Assembly: GCA_913045265.1 (NCBI GenBank)
Contig: CAJWQX010000074.1
Location: 1 to 11,258, forward strand
Source: UBA11889 sp002313255
GTDB taxonomy: Bacteria > Pseudomonadota > Gammaproteobacteria > Pseudomonadales > Azotimanducaceae
Reading direction: 5' to 3'
Length of the DNA stretch: 11,258 bases
A program made the translations under genes and the position numbers. The notes beneath the pieces were generated by a model that ran no database searches, was not told the DNA's origin, and worked only from the letters and a program-made list of their open reading frames with translations. Below are positions 6,752 through 11,258 of the stretch, in pieces (position 1 is the stretch's first letter; each line of letters opens with the position of its first letter).

Positions 6752-7387
6752 CTAGGCGTCGATCGCACATAGCTCAAGGAAGATTTTTTTTTGTTCGCTG
6801 GTCATATCGTCAAAGATCGGCACGCGCATGTTCGTCACTGGTAGGTCGGCGAATTCTGGCGAATCCGTTTGCAAGGTAGCAGCAATATTGTGCAGACCGT
6901 TGCCTTCTTCAGATCCCTCCATCAGGGGTCCGCTGATTTCGTCTGGCCAAAAAATCTCTGGTCCGCCACCACGCCGAAGGGGGTTAGGACGACCTACGTG
7001 CTTTTCTATCGCTTCGTACATCACGCGTTCATCCATGCTCCGTTGTCGTCCACCTTCTTTTCCGTAAAAAGCGCCAGATTGATTGCAGATAGCTGCCCAT
7101 CGAGCTGTGATGTGAAAGCCTCTGATGGCAAGACATTCCTCGGGTTCGCCGTCTCCGCCGGTTATTTGACCATTCTTAACGAGGATGTAATAAGCCGCTT
7201 TCGGCCTGTCGTTCGATAACATTCGAGCTGGAGGATGCGTGTAGTGCTCGGAAAAAGCCCACTCGTAGTCCGAAGGCAAATCGGCGGCTTGCAGTATTTT
7301 CACGGCATTTTCTGCGCAGGCTTCACACCAAGCTTTAGATCCGAATTCGCCTACTTTCTCTAACGCGGATACGACAATGATTGGCAC
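6752..7387 (-). CDS. uncharacterised 211-residue protein with WCxxC motif
   Basis: I do not recognise this family. The GTG start at 7385-7387 is well supported: AGAGG lies seven bases upstream. The protein looks soluble and rather acidic, with no signal peptide or membrane segment. It begins with a hydrophobic strand (PIIVVSAL) and then WCEAC (residues 20-24), a CxxC arrangement that could bind a metal or act in redox chemistry. Further cysteines occur in PEECLAI, AICNQ and the C-terminal LCAIDA. The C-terminal third (EGNGLHNIAATLQ, FADLPVTNMRVPIF) has the even composition of a real folded protein. It lies directly upstream of the decayed sulfatase on the same strand, about 50 bp from its first recognisable codon, so the two may once have shared a transcript. 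It is divergent from the PhyH gene. Confidence 0.7.
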   Translation of the reverse strand: MPIIVVSALEKVGEFGSKAWCEACAENAVKILQAADLPSDYEWAFSEHYTHPPARMLSNDRPKAAYYILVKNGQITGGDGEPEECLAIRGFHITARWAAICNQSGAFYGKEGGRQRSMDERVMYEAIEKHVGRPNPLRRGGGPEIFWPDEISGPLMEGSEEGNGLHNIAATLQTDSPEFADLPVTNMRVPIFDDMTSEQKKIFLELCAIDA

Positions 7388-7517
7388 GAGCTCACCTCTT
7401 TTCCTTGCAAGTCGTTATGGCAACACATCGATAGGCTGATCACAAACAGGGCGCGTTCGAACAACGGTACGATTGGGTGATTTCCAATGCCCGCGAAACG
7501 TTCGGATAAGGACAGTT

Positions 7518-7526
7518 TGCTATAGT
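7518..7526 (+). promoter_or_regulatory. candidate extended -10 promoter for the PhyH gene
   Basis: TGCTATAGT is an extended -10 element (TGn followed by a five-of-six match to TATAAT) in the divergent intergenic region, about 65 bases upstream of the ATG at 7591. There is no good -35 box at the usual spacing, which is tolerated by extended -10 promoters. No equally good promoter was found for the divergent minus-strand gene. Confidence 0.35.
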
Positions 7527-7590
7527 GCCGCGTCCCTTTCTGGAAGATATAACGAGTTGAAAGCAGCACTAGAGGGTCCATTCGACGCGG

Positions 7591-8361
7591 ATGGGAGCAA
7601 GATCAACCGGTACTGTTTCGCTACCTTTTAAATGGGGTGAAGGAGTCGTGAAAGAAAGGCCCGAAGCGGAGATAACGGTGAAATCAAGCGACCTTGCTTG
7701 GTTGAAGTCGGACTTTAGTCGAGACGGTTTTGTATTGATTCGTGATTTTATTTCGCATGAGGTGGTAACAGAAATGCGAGAACGTTCCCGACGCGTGGTC
7801 AAACGTCTCCACTCGAAAGATTCGATCTTTAAACATCATGGACTACCTCAACGTCATAGTAATGTTGCGAAGGGTTTGGAGAGGGTCGACGATTACTTCG
7901 GAGACTTAATCAACAACGGCGCACATTTGCCTCTCTTAACAGAATTGTTGGAAGAAACACCGTCTCCATCGACGGTTGGGTATTTTTGTAAACAAGAGGC
8001 GGAAGACGAAGTTCATCCACATGTCGATGGAGATAACGGTTGCACCATATGGTTCGCACTGGATTCTGCGGATCCCTCTAACGGTTGCGTCCACTTCTTG
8101 ACGGGATCGCATTTACAGTTTAACGACAATGGTCATTTGTTCAGTTCACTCAAGTCTAGCGATCTATTCAGTGACCCCAATGCGGTTGCCGCCATCTTGA
8201 ATCCAGGAGATGTGTCGATACACAACTCAAAAACAATCCACTGGTCCGGCAAGAATAAGTCTGGACGACCTCGGCGAGCGGTCAACTGCTTCTACCAGAA
8301 GAGTCGGAAGTCAAAGTTGAAGTTGAAGAAGTCGCTCACAATAAAGGATTCCGGTGGGTGA
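7591..8361 (+). CDS. PhyH-family Fe(II)/2-oxoglutarate dioxygenase
   Basis: Up to 256 residues. The N-terminal FSRDGFVLIRDFI (42-54) is the typical opening of phytanoyl-CoA dioxygenase-like proteins. HVD (144-146) is the iron-binding HxD, His217 in KTIHWSG is the distal iron ligand, and R229 in RPRRAV is the likely 2-oxoglutarate-binding arginine, so the active site looks complete. The C-terminus is a lysine-rich tail. The start is uncertain: ATG at 7591 has GAGGG about 15 bases away, whereas GTG at 7678 has GGAG six bases upstream and would give 227 residues beginning about 12 residues before the family's conserved start. The substrate is unknown; the family covers lipids, natural products and small phosphonates. 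The LLM oxidoreductase gene follows on the same strand. Confidence 0.88.
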   Translation: MGARSTGTVSLPFKWGEGVVKERPEAEITVKSSDLAWLKSDFSRDGFVLIRDFISHEVVTEMRERSRRVVKRLHSKDSIFKHHGLPQRHSNVAKGLERVDDYFGDLINNGAHLPLLTELLEETPSPSTVGYFCKQEAEDEVHPHVDGDNGCTIWFALDSADPSNGCVHFLTGSHLQFNDNGHLFSSLKSSDLFSDPNAVAAILNPGDVSIHNSKTIHWSGKNKSGRPRRAVNCFYQKSRKSKLKLKKSLTIKDSGG

Positions 8362-8399
8362 TCGCGGGTCGACGCGTTTTGATACGAAGGGGAGCGCAA

Positions 8400-8432
8400 A
8401 TGGACTTTCATTCGCGCGGGGTTAGTCACTAG
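8400..8432 (+). CDS. 10-codon mini-ORF with strong ribosome binding site
   Basis: AAGGGGAG at 8387-8394 sits five bases before an ATG at 8400, an ideal Shine-Dalgarno arrangement, but the frame closes after MDFHSRGVSH at a TAG (8430-8432). It lies between the PhyH gene and the LLM gene. It may be a short leader peptide or the surviving start of a decayed or displaced gene. Confidence 0.3.
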   Translation: MDFHSRGVSH

Positions 8433-8479
8433 TCAAGAATGAAGTCGTTCCGCTGGCGACGGTGGACCGAGTTACCAGC

Positions 8480-8486
8480 GGAGGGG
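8480..8486 (+). promoter_or_regulatory. ribosome binding site deciding the LLM gene start
   Basis: GGAGGGG ends three bases (GGAGG core: five bases) before the ATG at 8490. It supports 8490 as the true start in place of the in-frame ATG at 8439, which has no comparable site. Confidence 0.7.
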
Positions 8487-8489
8487 CAG

Positions 8490-9401
8490 ATGCAATTTGG
8501 CGCGCAATTAAGCAACTACGGTACGCAATGGTCCGATATAGCGACGACGGTCCACGCGCTTGAGGATGGTCGCTGGAACAGCGTTTGGTTCTCGGACCAC
8601 TTTATGCCGCCGGGGAATCCGAAAGCTGCTGATGGGCCAGCGTTGGAGGGTTGGACTTTGATCACTGCGGTAGCGACGATCACTCACCGTTTGCGACTCG
8701 GTGTTTTAGCGACGGGCAACACATACCGAAACCCGGCGCTTCTCGCGAAGATGTGTTCAACACTCGATCATATCTCCGAAGGCAGGATGGAACTGGGTAT
8801 TGGAGCCGCCTGGTACGAGCACGAACACAACACCTACGGTTGGGATTTTCCTTCGCTCAAAGAGAGGAGCGATCGGCTTGAGGAAGCGGTGGATCTGATT
8901 CGTATGCTATTCACTAAATCAGAGGACGAACGTGTCGACTTTTCTGGGAAATACTACCAAGTGAAGGACGCTCCGCTGTCACCGGGTTCAACACAGAGCC
9001 CCCACATTCCGATTCTGATAGGCGGAAATGGCGAAAAGCGCACGCTCCGGACGTGCGCTAAGTCGGGCGACATTTTCAATCTGGATTTCTGGCATCCGGG
9101 AGGTGTCGACGTGTTTGCGCACAAGTCTGAGATCGTAGTCCGTCATTGCGAGTCCTTCGATCGCGATCCGGAGGAGATCAAGAGGACGGTATGTCTGCCG
9201 TTCCGGTTGTTTGAAACAGAAGAAAAGTTCAAATCTTCAAGCGGTATGCCCTGGTATTGTTGGGGCACGGCATCTCGTATTCAGGATTTGCTGGCGGATT
9301 ACATCGAAGCGGGAGCTCAAGAAATTATGCTTTGCTCCGTACCCAACAAACCTGAAGCTTGGCAACGTATCGACGAGGATGTTTTGTCTGCGTTTGACTA
9401 G
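8490..9401 (+). CDS. LLM-class (luciferase-like) flavin/F420-dependent oxidoreductase
   Basis: 303 residues from the chosen ATG. It begins MQFGAQLSNYGTQW, the usual first beta strand of the LLM barrel, which together with the GGAGG site argues against the longer frame beginning at 8439. Family features include SVWFSDHFMPP, the RLRLGVLATGNTYRNPALLAKMC segment (split here by its central GNTYRNP), DHISEGRMELGIGAAW, and PHIPILIGGNGEKRTL in the cofactor-binding C-terminal part. Relatives use FMN or F420 to oxidise or reduce small molecules in the cytoplasm; neither cofactor nor substrate can be settled by reading. It follows the PhyH gene by about 130 bp on the same strand, so co-transcription is possible. 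It converges with the metallophosphoesterase gene, 40 bp between stops. Confidence 0.88.
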   Translation: MQFGAQLSNYGTQWSDIATTVHALEDGRWNSVWFSDHFMPPGNPKAADGPALEGWTLITAVATITHRLRLGVLATGNTYRNPALLAKMCSTLDHISEGRMELGIGAAWYEHEHNTYGWDFPSLKERSDRLEEAVDLIRMLFTKSEDERVDFSGKYYQVKDAPLSPGSTQSPHIPILIGGNGEKRTLRTCAKSGDIFNLDFWHPGGVDVFAHKSEIVVRHCESFDRDPEEIKRTVCLPFRLFETEEKFKSSSGMPWYCWGTASRIQDLLADYIEAGAQEIMLCSVPNKPEAWQRIDEDVLSAFD

Positions 9402-9441
9402 CTAGGCGATGTCATTGGAACGCTAGATGTTGGACGGATCG

Positions 9442-10191
9442 CTAGACGTACCCTTGCGCGGCGAAGCGAATCCAGGGATCTGATTGGCCGATCCCGTATC
9501 CGGTAATCAGTCCTTGTTTTAACCACTCTCGGAAATCGGGGAACTTGTTGAGCGAACTGATCCGATCCATGGCATCAAGCCAGGGTTGCTGATCGTATTC
9601 TGTCTGGCAATGGCGGAATTTTCCGTTTTCAAAAACACCGTAACATGCGACGCGTTGACCGCAGCGGTTCTGGCCGACACTGCCTGGATTAATGAATTCC
9701 TGTCCTCCAACCGTTCGTCGAAATTGAATGTGGGAGTGTCCGAAAAGAACAATGGGACAGTCGCTTCCCTCGGCGAGCATCAAAAGACGCTCGTCAGGTG
9801 AGTCAGGCAATGCATTGCGAGGGTTGTCCGGGAGAACACCGTGGTGGAGATACATCCTAAGGCCGCCTTCAACGTATTCCCCGGCCGGCTTTAGCTCGCG
9901 GAGAAATTCATATCCTGCAGGGTCGAAGTGGTCGAGGATCCAATGATTTAGAGCCAACCATTGCGGTGGCCAGTCGGCAAATCGTTCGGGCTCTAGCATT
10001 TCGATGTCGTGGTTCCCCATGATGCAGGTCCCTGTGATCTTCTTTAGAAGGGACATTGTTTCGTTAGGCTGCGGCCCAGACAGGATTGCGTCGCCGAGAA
10101 ATATCGTTGATTCCGCGTCGTGTTCTCTTCGTAAAACAGCGGCTAACGCTTCGGCGTTTCCGTGGATATCGGCGATGACCAGAATTTTCAC
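9442..10191 (-). CDS. YfcE/MJ0936-like calcineurin-type metallophosphoesterase
   Basis: 249 residues from a GTG start, giving MKILVIADIHGN, the standard opening of the family; GGGGGA eight bases upstream fits this GTG better than the TTG six bases earlier. All the metal-site motifs are present in order: DIHGN (residues 8-12), FLGDAI, MGNHD, LHHG and FGHSHI, followed by NPGSVGQNR, which is characteristic of YfcE-type phosphodiesterases. The two-metal active site should be functional. Such proteins hydrolyse phosphodiesters of varied kinds, and the natural substrate is unknown. The C-terminal 40 residues (PDFREWLKQGLITGYG) are more variable. It lies downstream of the short-chain dehydrogenase gene on the same strand, separated by about 136 bp that include a stem-loop. 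Confidence 0.9.
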   Translation of the reverse strand: MKILVIADIHGNAEALAAVLRREHDAESTIFLGDAILSGPQPNETMSLLKKITGTCIMGNHDIEMLEPERFADWPPQWLALNHWILDHFDPAGYEFLRELKPAGEYVEGGLRMYLHHGVLPDNPRNALPDSPDERLLMLAEGSDCPIVLFGHSHIQFRRTVGGQEFINPGSVGQNRCGQRVACYGVFENGKFRHCQTEYDQQPWLDAMDRISSLNKFPDFREWLKQGLITGYGIGQSDPWIRFAAQGYV

Positions 10192-10245
10192 TCGCAACGT
10201 CCCCCGTTAGCGTTTATTTCCTAGTTGGTCCGAACGTCGTTGCAT

Positions 10246-10268
10246 GGGCGGTTCTTTTGGAAACGCCC
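10246..10268. terminator. candidate stem-loop between SDR and metallophosphoesterase genes
   Basis: GGGCG at 10246-10250 pairs with CGCCC at 10264-10268. The stem continues, after one mismatch, with TTC pairing GAA around a five-base loop. No run of T follows on either strand, so an intrinsic terminator is only a possibility. It could also be an RNA-processing or 5' structure for the metallophosphoesterase gene. Confidence 0.3.
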
Positions 10269-10327
10269 GTGATTTCGGTGCTGCCAAACGGCGAGCTTTG
10301 TTTCGTTCTGGTCGCACTCACGGCTCA

Positions 10328-11104
10328 TTACTGCCAAAAGCGTTCGGATTTAAGCCATGTACGAATGGGTATGAGTTCTCCGGTAATACCGTCGGATTCT
10401 GCCGATGCTAGGAACAAAACGAGATTCGCAACGTCGTCAGGATTGGGAGGTAATTCGAGACGTGGCACCGCGACTCCGTCCTTGTCGACGGACGGTGGAA
10501 TAACGTTGTAGCTCTTCAGTTCTTCGGTTGCGATCAGACCGGGGAGAATGCAATTGACGTTGATGTTGTGTTTGGCCCACATGAAGGCCAGGTTGTTGGT
10601 CAAACTAAGTACACCTGCCTTAGCTGCCGAATAGTGCAGTTGGCCCGGATTTCCTTTGCTACCCGCAGTTGACGAGATGTTTATGATTTTCCCGTGATTT
10701 TGTTTGATCATCTGCTTGCCAGCCGCGAGGCAAGACAGGAAACAACCAGTCAGGTTTAGCTCAATGACCTGTTGCCATTCGTCGAGAGGGGTATCCTCAG
10801 CGAGGTGACTTTTCCCCCAACGTCCCGCGCTATTAACAATTACATCAACCGACCCGAACGCTTCGACGCTTTGAGCAATCATATCGTCGAGTTGACTCGC
10901 GTCGGTGATATCGACGGGCAACGCGATTGCGGTCTGTCCATTCCCCGTGATTTCCTCGGCGACTCTGTCGATATTTTCTTTGTTCCTGCTCGCCACCACG
11001 ACGTTGGCCCCTGCTTCCGCGCACGCCTTTGCCATGGACGCGCCGAGACCGCCGGCACCCCCGGTGACGATCACGGTTCTTTCCTCAAGCCTGAACTTCG
11101 ACAT
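10328..11104 (-). CDS. short-chain dehydrogenase/reductase (classical SDR)
   Basis: 258 residues, normal for classical SDRs. The cofactor motif TGGAGGLG is at residues 14-21. The motif after beta strand 2 (ASRNKENI) has a basic residue where an acidic one marks NAD use, which suggests NADP(H). NSAG is at 91-94. The catalytic tetrad is N117 (ELNLTG), S145 (ISSTAG), Y158 and K162 (YSAAK). These enzymes interconvert an alcohol and a ketone in the cytoplasm, often in fatty-acid, sugar or secondary metabolism; the substrate is not evident. The C-terminus ends in TWLKSERFWQ instead of the frequent Asp-Gly-Gly type ending, which may mark a subfamily. ATG start with AAGGAG five bases upstream. Confidence 0.93.
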   Translation of the reverse strand: MSKFRLEERTVIVTGGAGGLGASMAKACAEAGANVVVASRNKENIDRVAEEITGNGQTAIALPVDITDASQLDDMIAQSVEAFGSVDVIVNSAGRWGKSHLAEDTPLDEWQQVIELNLTGCFLSCLAAGKQMIKQNHGKIINISSTAGSKGNPGQLHYSAAKAGVLSLTNNLAFMWAKHNINVNCILPGLIATEELKSYNVIPPSVDKDGVAVPRLELPPNPDDVANLVLFLASAESDGITGELIPIRTWLKSERFWQ

Positions 11105-11149
11105 GGATTCTCCTTGAATATCTAAAACGTATCGCGCCAGTTTCCTCGG

Positions 11150-11258
11150 TCACGAAAAGCGAAAACGCTGAGAACTTGATTGTTCTTGTTTCGGAGGGGT
11201 GGCCTTGGTTGCTATCAAACCCTCAAGCTGATCCAACATACATAGTGCCGTTAAGTGC
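11150..11258 (-). CDS. possible C-terminal end of an upstream gene (partial)
   Basis: On the minus strand one frame is open from the right edge for 35 codons to a TGA at 11150-11152. It reads HLTALCMLDQLEGLIATKA and then a Pro/Gln/Ser-rich tail. It would end 45 bp before the SDR start, a normal operon spacing. An open stretch this short is not rare by chance, and a second frame ending in LNGTMYVGSA is also possible. No family is recognised. Confidence 0.25.
   Translation of the reverse strand, partial: HLTALCMLDQLEGLIATKATPPKQEQSSSQRFRFS

Noticed and set aside
7591..8361. PhyH dioxygenase as an AEP hydroxylase (PhnY-like) belonging to the phosphonate pathway
   Set aside because: PhnY is in the same broad family, but no PhnZ-type HD oxygenase is present, the gene is divergent and separated by the dead sulfatase, and its neighbour is an LLM oxidoreductase. 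Membership of the PhyH fold alone does not support it.
8439..8489. Upstream ATG at 8439 as the start of the LLM protein
   Set aside because: It lacks a ribosome binding site and adds 17 residues before the family's usual N-terminus; ATG 8490 has GGAGG at the right distance.
9402..9441. Inverted repeat (CTAGGCGAT ... ATCGCTAG) as a bidirectional terminator between convergent genes
   Set aside because: The arms are imperfect and far apart, and there is no T run, so it is not supported as a terminator.
1..11258. CRISPR arrays, tRNA or rRNA genes, insertion sequences
   Set aside because: No regularly spaced repeats, tRNA-like folds, transposase motifs or terminal inverted repeats were seen on either strand.

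Overview
The window is a piece of a bacterial chromosome of moderate GC content, with GTG and TTG starts used alongside ATG. Nothing in it (no rRNA, tRNA or clade-specific gene) fixes the taxon. A Gram-negative environmental bacterium is a reasonable guess, because nucleotide-activated 2-aminoethylphosphonate (AEP) genes, LLM-type oxidoreductases, PhyH dioxygenases and sulfatase-like genes often occur together in such genomes, but that is inference.

Left half (1-5917): a phosphonate locus. At the left edge is the C-terminal end of an AEP:pyruvate transaminase on the + strand. Converging on it is a tightly packed minus-strand operon, in transcription order: (1) a fused LicC/PntC-like cytidylyltransferase plus LicD-like transferase; (2) an integral-membrane CDP-alcohol phosphotransferase; (3) a histidine phosphatase; (4) PEP mutase carrying an N-terminal TagD-like nucleotidyltransferase domain; (5) phosphonopyruvate decarboxylase. 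Spacing is 14-bp overlap, 4-bp ATGA overlap, 27-bp gap, 14-bp overlap. The likely pathway is PEP -> phosphonopyruvate -> phosphonoacetaldehyde -> AEP -> CDP-AEP -> AEP placed on a glycan (LicD) and/or a lipid (CDP-alcohol phosphotransferase). A good sigma70-like promoter (TCTACA-N17-TATAAT) lies about 190 nt upstream of the first gene.

Middle (5950-7387): a decayed sulfatase / phosphonate-monoester-hydrolase-like gene on the minus strand, still readable as protein for about 250 residues but broken by four in-frame stops and a frameshift. It follows an unrecognised 211-residue protein with a WCxxC motif.

Right half (7388-11258): ordinary-looking accessory metabolism. A PhyH-type Fe(II)/2-oxoglutarate dioxygenase and an LLM-class flavin/F420 oxidoreductase are on the + strand. 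A YfcE-like metallophosphoesterase and a short-chain dehydrogenase are on the - strand, with a possible partial gene at the right edge. Nothing in the sequence ties these to the phosphonate operon.

The most interesting content is the phosphonate operon: the PntC-LicD fusion, two alternative CDP-dependent transferases side by side, a nucleotidyltransferase domain on PEP mutase that has lost the first histidine of its HxGH motif, and a CDP-alcohol phosphotransferase lacking the first aspartate of its signature.
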